A DNA stretch of 64,000 nucleotides from DATMQA01 sp035566895 (GTDB taxonomy: Bacteria > Verrucomicrobiota > Verrucomicrobiia > Limisphaerales > UBA8199), in assembly GCA_035566895.1 (NCBI GenBank), contig DATMQA010000110.1, positions 1 through 64,000 on the forward strand, given 5' to 3'. The position numbers and the translations under genes were made by a program. The stretch's first letter is position 1. Every line of letters starts with the position of its first letter. Below the pieces are notes generated by a model, which saw only the letters and a program-made list of their open reading frames with translations, made no database searches and was not told the DNA's origin. Below, piece after piece: positions 8,246 to 19,200 of the stretch.

Positions 8246-9865
8246 TCAAATCGACCAACTATAGCCATGCGCCTGGGCATGGGCCGCCGCGATAAAACCT
8301 TTGAACAGAGGATGCGGCTGGTGCGGTTTGCTGTGGAACTCCGGATGGAACTGGCTGGCAATGAAGAAGGGATGCTTTGCCAATTCGATGACCTCGACCA
8401 GCTTGCCATCGGGGGTGAACCCGCTGAAAACAAAGCCCTCCTTTTCGAAGCGTTCGCGATAGGTGTTGTTGAATTCGTAACGATGCCGGTGGCGCTCGTT
8501 GATGACAAAAGCGCCGTAGAGCCGCGCGGCCTTGGTTCCCACTACCAGTTGACTGGCTTGGGACCCGAGCCGCATCGTACCGCCTTTTTTGGTGACGCGC
8601 GTTTGCTCGTCCAGCATGGCGATGACGGGGTGCGGCGTGTTGGGATCAAATTCGGTCGAGTGAGCCTTGGGGAGTTTTAAGACATTCCGCGCGAATTCAA
8701 TTGTGGCAATCTGCATGCCCAGGCACAGTCCGAGATAGGGTACGCTTTTCTCGCGGGCGAAACGCGCGGCGCGGATTTTGCCTTCGATGCCCCGTTCGCC
8801 GAACCCGCCGGGAACGAGGATGCCGCCGAGCCCTTTCAAGACTTTCTCGGGGCCTTCACGCTCGATGAGCTCCGCATCGACCTTCTGGATTTCCACGCCG
8901 CAATCGTTGGCCACTCCGCCGTGGATAATCGCTTCATAGACAGATTTGTATGCATCCTGCAGCTCGATATATTTGCCGACCACGCCGATGCGGACCCGAT
9001 GCTGCGGGGCAATGATTTTGCGCAGAATGTCCTGCCAGTGCGCCATGTTCGGAGCCGGGGTATCCAGGTGCAACTGGCGGCAGACCAACTCATCCACCCG
9101 CTCGCGCTGGAGCATCAGGGGAACTTCATAGATGCTATGGTCCACGTCCTTCTCCTCGATGACGGCTTCGTAAGGCACATTGCAGAACAGGGAAATCTTC
9201 TGGCGCAATTCTTTGTCGAGCGGCTTTTCGCAACGGCAGACCAGGATGTGCGGCGCAATTCCGATTTCGCGCAGTTTGGCAACCGATTGCTGGGTCGGCT
9301 TGGTTTTGAGTTCGCCGGCGGCTTTAATGAAAGGGACGTAGGTGACATGGACGAAAAGCGCGTTGTGCGGGCCGACTTCGAGGGCAAACTCCCGGATTGC
9401 CTCCAGAAAAGGCAGGCCTTCGATATCGCCGGTGGTGCCGCCGATCTCGGTGATGATGACGTCGGCCTTGGTGTGCTCAGCGAGGACGTGGATGCGATTT
9501 TGGATTTCGTTGGTGACGTGCGGAATAACCTGCACGGTCTTGCCGAGGTATTTACCCTCGCGCTCGTTGTTGAGCACAGTTTGATAGACCTGGCCGCTGG
9601 TGAGATTATTTAGCCGCGTCAGCTTGCAGTTGGTGAAGCGCTCGTAATGGCCGAGATCCAGGTCGGTTTCAGCTCCGTCATCGAGCACGTACACCTCACC
9701 GTGCTGGTAAGGATTCATCGTGCCCGGATCGACGTTGAGATATGGGTCAAACTTTTGGAGCGCCACCTTGAGCCCGCGATTCTCCAAAAGCGTGCCCAAG
9801 GACGCCGCGGTCAGCCCTTTGCCCAGGGAACTCACAACACCGCCGGTTACAAAGATATACTTCAT
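8246..9865 (-). CDS. pyrG: CTP synthase
   Basis: Full-length CTP synthase of 539 residues that converts UTP, ATP and glutamine to CTP. The synthetase half starts KYIFVTGGVVSSLGKG and carries the family Mg/ATP site; the C-terminal class I amidotransferase half has the nucleophile in LGLCLGMQ. The ATG at 9865 fits the family start exactly. The stop overlaps a possible folC ATG (TGATG). It lies downstream of kdsB, a CTP consumer, across a 33-bp gap filled by a 9-bp repeat array. Confidence 0.98.
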   Translation of the reverse strand: MKYIFVTGGVVSSLGKGLTAASLGTLLENRGLKVALQKFDPYLNVDPGTMNPYQHGEVYVLDDGAETDLDLGHYERFTNCKLTRLNNLTSGQVYQTVLNNEREGKYLGKTVQVIPHVTNEIQNRIHVLAEHTKADVIITEIGGTTGDIEGLPFLEAIREFALEVGPHNALFVHVTYVPFIKAAGELKTKPTQQSVAKLREIGIAPHILVCRCEKPLDKELRQKISLFCNVPYEAVIEEKDVDHSIYEVPLMLQRERVDELVCRQLHLDTPAPNMAHWQDILRKIIAPQHRVRIGVVGKYIELQDAYKSVYEAIIHGGVANDCGVEIQKVDAELIEREGPEKVLKGLGGILVPGGFGERGIEGKIRAARFAREKSVPYLGLCLGMQIATIEFARNVLKLPKAHSTEFDPNTPHPVIAMLDEQTRVTKKGGTMRLGSQASQLVVGTKAARLYGAFVINERHRHRYEFNNTYRERFEKEGFVFSGFTPDGKLVEVIELAKHPFFIASQFHPEFHSKPHQPHPLFKGFIAAAHAQAHGYSWSI

Positions 9866-9878
9866 TCGCTTGCCAAAT

Positions 9879-9905
9879 GGTTAAACAGGTTAAAAAAGTT
9901 AACTT
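9879..9905. repeat. Three 9-bp units GGTTAAACA / GGTTAAAAA / AGTTAACTT
   Basis: In-register 9-mers fill the kdsB-pyrG gap, and the last one supplies the kdsB stop codon. Same core as 5310-5336 and 34257-34283. Confidence 0.65.
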
Positions 9906-10636
9906 TTTAAGAGCCGTTCCACGCGCGGCACATCGCCCGGCGCATCCACGCCCACACTGTCGTAATCTACCGTGACGACGGCGATGGGAATGCCGTTTTC
10001 CAGCGCGCGCAATTGCTCGAGTTTCTCCGCTGCTTCGAGCGATGAAACCGGAAACCGCACCAGCCGCAACAACGTGTCCCGCCGGTAACCGTAGATGCCC
10101 AAGTGCTTCAAAAATGGAAACGCCGCCAACTGTTCGTCCAGTGAACGACTGGCGGCTTCGCGCAAATACGGAATCGTGCGCCTGGAAAAGTATAAGGCAC
10201 GTCCGGCGGCGCTGACAACGACTTTCACAGCGTTAGGATTATCGTATTCTTTTGGGTCTTTGATGAAGGTGGCAGCGGTAGACATTTCGGTTTGGACCAG
10301 GGCGCCGGCGACGGCATCCACAACGGCGGGCTCCATCAGCGGTTCATCCCCCTGGATGTTCACAACTGCATCGCAAGGACATCGGGCGACCACCTCCGCG
10401 ATGCGGTCCGACCCGCTAGGGTGATTGGGAGCGGTCATTTCCACGCGACAGAACTTCTGCGCCACGGCGCGGATGCGCTCGTCGTCGGTCGCGACAATCA
10501 CCTCGGCGAGCGATTTGGCCTTTTGGCAGCGCTCGACGACATGCTGGATGAGCGGTTTGCCAGCAATGGGCGCCAGCGCTTTGCCTGGGAAGCGAGTGGA
10601 ACCATAGCGTGCGGGGATGAGGCCGAGGATTCTCAC
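9899..10636 (-). CDS. kdsB: 3-deoxy-manno-octulosonate cytidylyltransferase (CMP-KDO synthetase)
   Basis: The protein begins VRILGLIPARYGSTRFPGK, the CMP-KDO synthetase nucleotide-binding signature, and has NIQGDEPL and NPNAVKVV motifs further on. It activates KDO with CTP for lipid A-core assembly, which is strong evidence for an LPS-bearing outer membrane. I use the GTG at 10636, because the open frame upstream has no family similarity and runs into the divergent response-regulator promoter. It sits next to pyrG, which makes its CTP. Confidence 0.95.
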   Translation of the reverse strand: MRILGLIPARYGSTRFPGKALAPIAGKPLIQHVVERCQKAKSLAEVIVATDDERIRAVAQKFCRVEMTAPNHPSGSDRIAEVVARCPCDAVVNIQGDEPLMEPAVVDAVAGALVQTEMSTAATFIKDPKEYDNPNAVKVVVSAAGRALYFSRRTIPYLREAASRSLDEQLAAFPFLKHLGIYGYRRDTLLRLVRFPVSSLEAAEKLEQLRALENGIPIAVVTVDYDSVGVDAPGDVPRVERLLKS

Positions 10637-10784
10637 GGCGCTGATTGGTACTTCACTTCCGCGCCTGGGGCAAGGCAGTAATCCCGGGGAACCCCCTGGA
10701 CCGTTTTCAGCCTTGCCCCGACTGTGCGCCACACGGCTTCTGTGCCATTGTGCATTCAGTAGTATCAGAATCCGGAAGAATTTT

Positions 10785-11168
10785 ATGACAGGGCAAGACA
10801 GAGTGGTTCGAAAACGCATCCTGCTGGTGGACGACCAGCCAGAGGTCCGCGAGACTCTGAAAGTGCTGCTCGAGATTGATGAGCACACAGTAACGGAGGC
10901 GGCCGATGGAAGGCAGGCGCTAGGGCTTTATCAGCCCGGGCTCTACGACCTGGTGATTACTGATTACGCCATGCCCCACATGCGGGGGGACGAATTGGCA
11001 GCCCGGGTCAAGGCCATGGCGCCTTCGCAGCCCGTGCTGATGGTGACTGGCTCGGCGGAAAACTCCAGCGGGGTGGGAATTGGCGTGGACGCCATCCTCT
11101 ACAAGCCCTTCCGGTTCGATGCTCTACGGCAGACTGTCGCCCAACTCCTTAGCGCAATCCCGGCTTAG
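10785..11168 (+). CDS. Single-domain response regulator (CheY-like)
   Basis: A 127-residue stand-alone receiver with the acidic pair in LLVDDQPEVR, the phospho-acceptor Asp in LVITDYAMPH, a T/S switch in LMVTGSAE and the lysine in LYKPFRFD. No output domain is attached. ATG 10785 is preceded by a good ribosome site (GGAAGA, 5-8 bp upstream). It is divergent from kdsB with no kinase next to it, so its partner is elsewhere; the orphan hybrid kinase at 2667 is one candidate by proximity only. Confidence 0.92.
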   Translation: MTGQDRVVRKRILLVDDQPEVRETLKVLLEIDEHTVTEAADGRQALGLYQPGLYDLVITDYAMPHMRGDELAARVKAMAPSQPVLMVTGSAENSSGVGIGVDAILYKPFRFDALRQTVAQLLSAIPA

Positions 11169-11222
11169 CGCCGGTCCTTCCGAACAAGACGCCGGAGCCA
11201 CAGGCTTACGGCGCTACTGAAC

Positions 11223-13232
11223 TCACTTCAGCTTTTCGAGGGCGGCTTCGGCATTCTTCTTCGTCTCCGCGTCGCCACTTTTGTCGAGGACCGTCAAAAG
11301 CGCTTTCTGGCGGTCCTCCTTGGGCAGCCTAGGCTTGTCTTTGCTCGCCACGCTGACCAGCGCGGAGCAAGCATCTTCGCTGACGGATGGCTCGCCGGCC
11401 AACTCGGCCAACAACATCAGACCGGTGGCTCCGGGCGCGGCAGAGAGAACGGATATCGCCAGTCGTTTCTCCTCCGGGCGCTGCAACAAAGGCAACACCT
11501 CTTTGATTTTCGTGGTTTTGTCTCCGTTTCGAAGCTTCTTGTCACCCTGGAGGAACTGCAAATAACCCCGGAGCGCCAGCACCTGGTGCGTTTGATTTTG
11601 ACTCGATTTCGCCAACTCGAGGAGAGGCTCCTCCACTGCACTGTCTTCCGGCCAAGTATTGGGCCAGCTCGAAAGGGTACGAACGGCCTCGTCCTGGACG
11701 GTGGTATCGCTGTCTTTGGCCGCGGTTTGCAGGGCGGCCAGGGCTTCTTTTCCACCGGCGGCGGCGAGCGCATGCAGACCGACGAGGCGAATAGAACTGT
11801 CGCCGTTCCGAGTCAACGCCAGGATGTGGGGCACGCACTTCTCCCCGCTGCGGGAGCTGATGGCCAGCAACGCTTTTTCCACCTCCGCGCGCTGCTCAGG
11901 CGCTGGAGATTGCTGGAGCAGCGTGACCAACTCAGCCGTCTCCTTGTCCCCGCCCATGAGCCCGAGGGCCAGAAGGGCGGCGCTCTGCGTGGCGCGATCG
12001 AGGCTACCCGTTTGCTTTTCAATTTCCGGGAGGGCGGCCTGGATGCCTCGCCGGCCAGCCAATTCGATCAAGGCCGGGCGCGTCTTAGTGTCGGCAGTCG
12101 AGAGCCTAGCCAGCAGCGCTGAATCCACATCATCGCCGGGCATCCTCACCACCGAGTTTTTCGCCGCCAGCGAGACCGCCGAATCCTGGTCTGTCGCCAG
12201 CTCGAGCAAAACGGGCAGGGTGGAAAGCTGTCCGGAACGGTCCAGCACGCCAATCGCCGTCAAGCGGAGCTTCTTCGAGCCATTGCGCGCGGAGGCAACG
12301 ATGGTGGGCAGTGCAGCAGGGTCATCACGCTCGGCCAGCGCCAAAAGCAGCAGGGGCTGACGGTCGGGCGTGCTGGTGGACAGTTCAGCGATGACGGCGC
12401 TGGTGGCTTTTGGGCCAGGCAACTCGCGAGCGGTGCGCAAACCCAATCCAAACAAAGAGCGGTCCGAAGACCTGATCTGCTCGAGGAGCAGCGGGATGCC
12501 CTGGGACCCTCGCGCGAGAATGGCGCCGCGCGTGGCCTCGAGCACCTTTTGTTTCGGCACCGGGGCTGCCCGCACCAGATCGTAAAGGGCAGCCGCTTCG
12601 GTGCGCTTGACACCAGCCAGGTATTGCTGGGCGCAGCGAATGCAGCCCTCGGCGATCGCTGCGCTGGCCGCGGGCATAGAGTTGTGAAGGGCGGCCTCGA
12701 GCTCTGTGCCAGCCCGCTTTCCACCGATACGGCCGAGGGCTACCGCGGCAGCGGAGACGGTGTCGGCTTCGGGGTCCTTAAGTTTTGACGCCAGGATTCC
12801 CACCGCGTCGCGGTCGCGCCGGACGCCGATGGAATTGATGACACCCACCAGCATCCTGCCATGCAAAGTGGCCGCGGCGTCGCGCAACGCTTTGTCCGAG
12901 GCCGGTCCCGGGATCGCCTCCAGGGCGGTGCGCGCCCAGGATGAGAGGGCGTCATCGGGGAGCAAGGGCGCCAGGGCTGGAACGGCGTTCCGGGTGCCAT
13001 AGATGGCCAGTTTCTTGCAGGTGATAGCTTTCTCCTCCGGGGCAGCATCCGACTGCAGGACCTTAATGAGCGCGCGCTCTTTTCCGGCGTTGGATTCCGC
13101 GCCAGCGGCGGATGACAGAGAGCGGTTGGCCAGCAGCAGGGGCAACAAAAGAGCATAAACCGGCAGCCGGTAGATGCGCCCGACCCGGGGACTGGAGTTC
13201 AGGGTCGGCTGAGTTTCGCTTCGAAGAGTCAT
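11223..13232 (-). CDS. Exported HEAT-repeat protein
   Basis: About 669 residues with a hydrophobic N-terminal segment (LPVYALLLPLLLA, then AAGAES), followed by tandem helical repeats of 30-40 residues rich in Ala/Leu with DP- and GD-type turns, the composition of HEAT/PBS-lyase-like repeats. No catalytic motif is visible, so it is probably a protein-binding scaffold in the envelope. The ATG at 13232 has AAGGA about 8 bp upstream. It follows the Gfo/Idh gene by 35 bp and is probably co-transcribed with it. Confidence 0.8.
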   Translation of the reverse strand: MTLRSETQPTLNSSPRVGRIYRLPVYALLLPLLLANRSLSSAAGAESNAGKERALIKVLQSDAAPEEKAITCKKLAIYGTRNAVPALAPLLPDDALSSWARTALEAIPGPASDKALRDAAATLHGRMLVGVINSIGVRRDRDAVGILASKLKDPEADTVSAAAVALGRIGGKRAGTELEAALHNSMPAASAAIAEGCIRCAQQYLAGVKRTEAAALYDLVRAAPVPKQKVLEATRGAILARGSQGIPLLLEQIRSSDRSLFGLGLRTARELPGPKATSAVIAELSTSTPDRQPLLLLALAERDDPAALPTIVASARNGSKKLRLTAIGVLDRSGQLSTLPVLLELATDQDSAVSLAAKNSVVRMPGDDVDSALLARLSTADTKTRPALIELAGRRGIQAALPEIEKQTGSLDRATQSAALLALGLMGGDKETAELVTLLQQSPAPEQRAEVEKALLAISSRSGEKCVPHILALTRNGDSSIRLVGLHALAAAGGKEALAALQTAAKDSDTTVQDEAVRTLSSWPNTWPEDSAVEEPLLELAKSSQNQTHQVLALRGYLQFLQGDKKLRNGDKTTKIKEVLPLLQRPEEKRLAISVLSAAPGATGLMLLAELAGEPSVSEDACSALVSVASKDKPRLPKEDRQKALLTVLDKSGDAETKKNAEAALEKLK

Positions 13233-13267
13233 GGTGTTCCTTGTTTTCGTTGAGCGTTGCGGGAATC

Positions 13268-14563
13268 TCATAGCCTCCAAGGTTCACGCAAGGCTTCGGA
13301 GCGGAGCCGATTGGCCTGTTCGTTTCCAATGAACTCATTTTTCACGGGGTTGTACTTGAGCTTGCGCGCAAGAAAGAGCGCGATGTTGGCGGCATGACAG
13401 GCAATGTGCGCCTGACAGGCCGCTTCGGGGTTGGCCCGGGTCCGTCCGCGGGTCTTGACACAATCCAGGAAGTCGCGCACATGGAAATTGGCCGGGTAAC
13501 CCGAGACTTTGGCGCCCTTGCCGACCAAAAGGCCGGGGGAGCTGGCAGCGATATCGCCGTCATCGCCGGTTTCAACCCAACCTTGATCCCCCTCGAAGCG
13601 GACCGGGCACGAGCCCAACCCAAGCCACCCGTCGTCGCGCATGACCAGCTTGACGCCGTTGGCGTAGAGGGCATGGAGTTCTTTGGGTTTCGGCTCGTAT
13701 TCGACCGGGGCGGTTTGATCAGCATCGTTGGCCCATTGGCAGAGATCCACGCAATGCGAGCCCCACTCCAGGCAGCCGCCGCCAACCAATCCGCCGCCTT
13801 TCTCAAAGTTAAAACCGTCCAACAACGCCTTGTTGTAAGGCCGCCACGCTGCCGGTCCCAGGTAAAGGTCCCAGTCCACCTCGTCGCGGGGCGGCTCGGT
13901 TTCGGCTTTGGCCCAGCCGCTCATGGTGGTCTTCAAGCCGTTGGGCTGGGCATGCAAGGTGCGGAGCTTGCCGAGCTTGCCGCGCCGGGCCAGGTCCACG
14001 GCAAAGGCGAAATTGGGCAGGCTTCGCCGCTGAGTGCCCGCCTGGAAGACCCGGGCGGTGCGGCGAAACGTCTCCGCCAGTGCCAGGCTCTGCGCAATAT
14101 TTTTCGTGCAGGGTTTTTCGCAATAAACGTCTTTGCCGGCGTTGGCTGCAAGGCACGCCGCCGTCGCGTGCCAGTTGGGCCCGGTGGCGATCAGCACCGC
14201 GTCGATGTCGCTTCGCGCCAGCAAGTCGCGCAGGTCACGGTAGGTGGCGCAATCCTGGTTGCCATATTTGTCGTCGGCGCGCTTCTTGACGGCTTTGCGG
14301 CGTTCGTCTTTGACGTCGCAAACGGCGACAAACTGAACATCGGGCTCCTCGAGGAAGCAGCCGAGGTCGTAAGAGCCCCGGTTCCCGATGCCGATGCCGC
14401 CCATCACAATGCGCTCGCTCGGCGGCACCGAACCGTCCCGACCCAGCACGCTCGCGGGGATAATTTCGGGGATAGTCAGTATGGCTCCGGCTTTAAGGGC
14501 TCGGCTCAGAAAGAGGCGTCGATTGAGTTGCCGTTTGAATTGCTGTGCAGAGTTCGTGCTCAT
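13268..14563 (-). CDS. Gfo/Idh/MocA-family oxidoreductase with Tat-like leader
   Basis: The N-terminus LNRRLFLSRALKAGAILTIP looks like a twin-arginine signal. The Rossmann domain follows (GGIGIGNRGSYDL, then AVCDVKDERR), with the conserved EKP motif in DVYCEKPCTKN and the substrate domain GGCLEWGSHCVDLCQW. Such exported dehydrogenases act on sugars or inositols with tightly bound NAD(P) and are common in Verrucomicrobiota and Planctomycetes. The substrate is not deducible. It heads a two-gene unit with the HEAT-repeat protein. Confidence 0.9.
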   Translation of the reverse strand: MSTNSAQQFKRQLNRRLFLSRALKAGAILTIPEIIPASVLGRDGSVPPSERIVMGGIGIGNRGSYDLGCFLEEPDVQFVAVCDVKDERRKAVKKRADDKYGNQDCATYRDLRDLLARSDIDAVLIATGPNWHATAACLAANAGKDVYCEKPCTKNIAQSLALAETFRRTARVFQAGTQRRSLPNFAFAVDLARRGKLGKLRTLHAQPNGLKTTMSGWAKAETEPPRDEVDWDLYLGPAAWRPYNKALLDGFNFEKGGGLVGGGCLEWGSHCVDLCQWANDADQTAPVEYEPKPKELHALYANGVKLVMRDDGWLGLGSCPVRFEGDQGWVETGDDGDIAASSPGLLVGKGAKVSGYPANFHVRDFLDCVKTRGRTRANPEAACQAHIACHAANIALFLARKLKYNPVKNEFIGNEQANRLRSEALREPWRL

Positions 14564-14620
14564 GGAAAAGAAGTTCTAACTTGCAAGCATGCGGAGTGCA
14601 AGCAGCAAGCACTTTGTGGG

Positions 14621-14641
14621 ATTTACGATTTACGATTTACG
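14621..14641. repeat. Three perfect heptamers ATTTACG
   Basis: Exact 7-bp tandem repeat 57 bp upstream of the Gfo/Idh start. The same heptamer recurs at 15150-15163 (degenerate) and, inverted, at 23109-23136. Confidence 0.85.
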
Positions 14642-14788
14642 GGTGGGGCGATGGGAGGCGGTTGGAGTAATGGGGTGGTGGGTTCATGCTCTGAAGAGGT
14701 TTGAAATGCTTTGAAATCAGGCGGTTTTTCGACTTGAGCTATGGGGGCCAAGGAGAGGCGAGGCTCGCACTTGGAGGACTGGGGGGGG

Positions 14789-14848
14789 TTACCAGCACTT
14801 ACCAGGACCTACCAGGGCCTGCCAGGACTTACCGAGCGGTTACCGGCG
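14789..14848. repeat. Six 10-bp units of TTACCAGNAC type
   Basis: Units starting at 14789, 14799, 14809, 14819, 14829 and 14839 stay in 10-bp register: TTACCAGCAC, TTACCAGGAC, CTACCAGGGC, CTGCCAGGAC, TTACCGAGCG, GTTACCGGCG. Confidence 0.75.
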
Positions 14849-14866
14849 GCGGGTGGTGGCTGCATT

Positions 14867-14906
14867 GGTTACCACAGGTTACCAGCGGTTACCGGGAGGT
14901 GACCGA
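14867..14906. repeat. Four 10-bp units of GGTTACC boxes
   Basis: GGTTACCACA, GGTTACCAGC, GGTTACCGGG and AGGTGACCGA in 10-bp register. GGTNACC is itself a dyad, so these are near-palindromic boxes repeated once per helical turn. Confidence 0.75.
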
Positions 14907-15099
14907 AATCTGGGAGCACGGTTACCGGGACAGGGACAGAGAGAAATTTGGGGGATGGAACATTTTGGTGTTGATTGGCTTTGATTCCCTTTGATTGGTG
15001 TTGGTGGACGAGCGGGAGGGGGATAGAGGGTACCTTGGGGTGTACAGCCGTCCCACCGTCCCCGAGTCGGTAAACACGGTCGATTCTCACTCTTGCAAC

Positions 15100-15135
15100 C
15101 GTCCCACGAGCGTCCCGTAGCGTCCCAGCCGTCCC
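15100..15135. repeat. Four CGTCCC units spaced 9-11 bp
   Basis: CGTCCC starts at 15100, 15111, 15121 and 15130; two related boxes lie near 15048-15063. The array is just downstream of the pseudopilin gene. Confidence 0.55.
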
Positions 15136-15164
15136 AAAGGGAGTTTATGATTTACGATTTTAGA

Positions 15165-16061
<897 letters not shown>

Positions 16062-16159
16062 TTTAATGAATCTTGACACTTATAGAGCGTAGCATGGCCT
16101 GGCGCGCAGGGCAAGCGCCCGTAGGCCTTTGCGGTAACCGGTGATGAGTCATCGCGAGC

Positions 16160-16181
16160 GGCGCGATGAGGACATCGCGCC
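16160..16181. repeat. Perfect 9-bp stem-loop
   Basis: GGCGCGATG and CATCGCGCC flank an AGGA loop, downstream of the Ig-domain gene and upstream of the pseudopilin. A second, 7-bp dyad (GCCGGAG/CTCCGGC) lies at 16224-16256. Either could end the upstream transcript, though no T-tract follows. Confidence 0.5.
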
Positions 16182-16295
16182 CTACCTTGACGGCAAGAGC
16201 GCGGGGTGGTGGTTGATTGACCCGCCGGAGCGCGGACGAAGCGCCCGCCCTCCGGCACGGGTCTGAGGAGTTGCTGCGGCACAACATCACCATCG

Positions 16296-19200
16296 TCAGT
16301 TCACGTGCAGCAGACGGTAGAAGAACGCGCTCGTACCGGGCTGAGGCACGGTGACCTGGAATCCTCCGGTGTTGTTGGTGGTGAACGAGGCCGGAATATT
16401 TGTAAAGGGGCTCGGCGGGAGGTTCGTAAGGTACGGTGAGCCTTGCAGGATGAAGGCGTTGGTGGTGTCGAAAATGTTCGTGCTCCTGAAATTCAACACC
16501 ACATTGCCGCCTGAGAGCGACGGGGTCGCTAGGGTCGGCGGTGGCACCAGGACGGTCAAGGTACCGGCGCTGCTGATAACACCTCCGGCGATATTTGTCA
16601 CTCCGGCGGTATAAATGGCCTGGTCGGCCCTGGTGATACTGCTCAGGGTCAACGCGCTGGTGGTGGCGCCAGCGACATTGCCGCCGTCGCTCAGGTTCAC
16701 GCCCCCTTTCTGCCATTGGTAAGTGAAGGGCGGGGTGCCCGCGGCCGAGACGGTGAACTGCGCGGTGGAACCCCACAGATTGGTTTGATTGGCCGGATTG
16801 ACCACCGCGCCGGAGACCGTCAAGGTGCCGACTGCCACGACACTGCCATTGGCATTGACCACGAGGTTCGAATAAACACCGGCGTCCTCTGGGTGAACAT
16901 TGGTGATGGTCAACGTAGCGGTGGTCACACCGCCGAACGAGCTAAACCTGCCGGCTTGCGTGCCCGCCACGAGGTTGGTTCCGCCGCGCTTCCACTGGTA
17001 GGAGGTCGGTGGGGCATTGCCCGTCGGCGTCACGGCGAGGTTGGTGGTGACGCCCGCGTTGACGGTCTTGTTTCCGGGGCCCGCGATGACTTCAACGACC
17101 GAGAGGTAGTTGGTAATCGAGCCCGCCTGATCGCTCCAGGAGGAGATATAGTTTGTGCCGCTTTGGATGCTGGTCACCGTCAGATTCGTGACCGCATTGG
17201 TGGCATTGAACACGTTCGTAATAATAGCGGCGGTTGGGGTTCCATTTTCAATACTTCCAGCAGGAAATGGTCCAGCGGTAGTGCCTACGTACCAGGTATT
17301 CGTCAGAGGATTAGAGGCGAAGGTGGCCCCGGAACTGAGCGAAACGGTTGTGCCCTGGGTCACAATGAGGCTGAGCGGCTGATTTGTCCACGGGATGAAC
17401 GGAGAAAGCTCGACGATGCGCACATTCGAAAAATAGACGAAAGCGCTGTAATCGCTGAGGTTCAGATTAGGATCCAAATAGCCCAGCATGGGCGTTCCGC
17501 CGAACGCCGCAATGGGATTTTGCGTGCCGAAGATAGGGGTGGTGATGCTGGAGTTGAAGATAGGCTGCTGCGCCACCTTCAGAGTAAGGTTGGTCTGGCG
17601 GGTGAGTTCGAGACTCACGTCCACCCAGGCATTGTCCGGCGCGCCGCCATTTTTGTTGATGCCGGAGAAGGGTGGGTTCTTGATGATTCCATTTTGCGGC
17701 GAAGTAAGAACGGCGGGTGGGCCCCCACCGACGGCATTGTTATTGGCGCTCTGTTGGTCATTCGGAACGCCGGCGTTCCCGAAGACGTTGGTGGCGCCGG
17801 TATAGAACCCGGGTGATGACTGGTACGCGTTGGTAAAAGCGATGCCGATGAACCCATTGGTAGTAAAAGGAATGGTTTGCAGGTTGGTGTTGCCGATGTT
17901 GGTAATGATAATGTTACAGGCAGTAACGCAAGTAGGGTCATTAGTACCATATTTGTTAGTGCCAGTGTTGAAGGGGATGTCGCCAAAGATCGGGTTGATG
18001 AACGCCGGCGAAATGAACATATCGTAATCGGCGGGGGTAATGGAGCCGCTGGCGGCACCAATGGAGCACCATTCGCCATCAGCGTTGATGGGGCGGGCGC
18101 CGGTGCCGTCCGCGCGAGGGTTGATGTCGAGCCGCCAATTGACGTTGGTGCCGTAATGGTTGATGCCAAAGGCGGCGAATTCCCTGGCCGGAGTTCCGAT
18201 CGTCGGGTTATTGAGCCCGAAATCGTAAAGCGAGAGGAACATGTCAAAGCGCAACGCATAGTTGCCCTGGAAGACCATGAAATTGCTGCCGGTCCACGGC
18301 GCTCCCGGGATTTGCGGATAGAGGTTCACGCCGGATTCGCCGAGGTTGTTCTGGGCCTTGTTGACCGACACTTTCAAGGCACTGGTCCAGTTGTTGGCAA
18401 CCATCACAGCGGATTGCGGGACGACAACACCAGCGTCATTGGCCGCGTCGTTCACCGGTTTGCCGAACCAGGCATAATAATCGTTGCCGTTGACGTTCGC
18501 CGAGTTGTCGTAATTGCTAACAACCAGCGGCAGGGTTGGGCTGGCTCCCTGATTGATGCTTCCATAGACCAACGTCCAGTTCGTGCTGTCGAGCGAATTG
18601 GTCAGCGGATTGGACCAAAGGACCACTTCGCCGCCGAGGGCATTATCGAACTCGTTCAAAGTAAGCGCAGCGGTGGTGACCTGGTAGGGGAGACTTTCGA
18701 CGCTGAGCAAGTTGGTGTTGCAGCCGGGGGTGGTGCCGGTGTTGCAGACGTTGGTCAGATTTATGATCACCTGTAAATTGGTTCTCGTAAGGCTGGTGTT
18801 GGCATGCTTCACCGGGTTGCCAACCATAGCATTAATCGTTACTGCGCCGGGGGCGATCACGATTCCGGGAGAACCATCCGAGGGCAGGGACCCGGCAAAA
18901 TTCTGAGCTCCCGCAGTAAAATCCACACCTAACTTCGCCATGAAGTTGGAGCCCGTGGCCGGAGGAAAATAATTGATATTGGGGACGGTAAAGGTCCTTT
19001 GAACGATGGGATTGACCGCGTCATTGTTGGGACCGTTGGTATCACCCAGGCGCGTAATTATGAACCGGGCCTGGTCGTTTAGAATTCCGCGGTTCATGCC
19101 TCCCAAGGTCGAAGGAGAAGCAGCGGACAATTGGAGCAACTGCGGCCCGGTGTTGAGGATGGCAATGCTGCCGTTGAGCGGGGCGGCGGCGGAGTAGTTT

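Larger units (their letters stand above)
14564..15164. other. 600-bp repeat-rich spacer
   Basis: No gene is seen. The spacer contains a 7-bp array at 14621, two 10-bp GGTTACC-type arrays at 14789 and 14867, a G-run at 14781-14788, short TTTGATT(G/C) repeats near 14967-15002 and a CGTCCC array at 15100, then ATTTACG-like units that run into the pseudopilin stop codon. Confidence 0.6.

Noticed and set aside
16063..16776. 237-codon minus-strand frame covering the end of the Ig gene and the spacer
   Set aside because: Arg/Pro-rich shadow frame of GC-rich DNA that overlaps a real gene in another frame.
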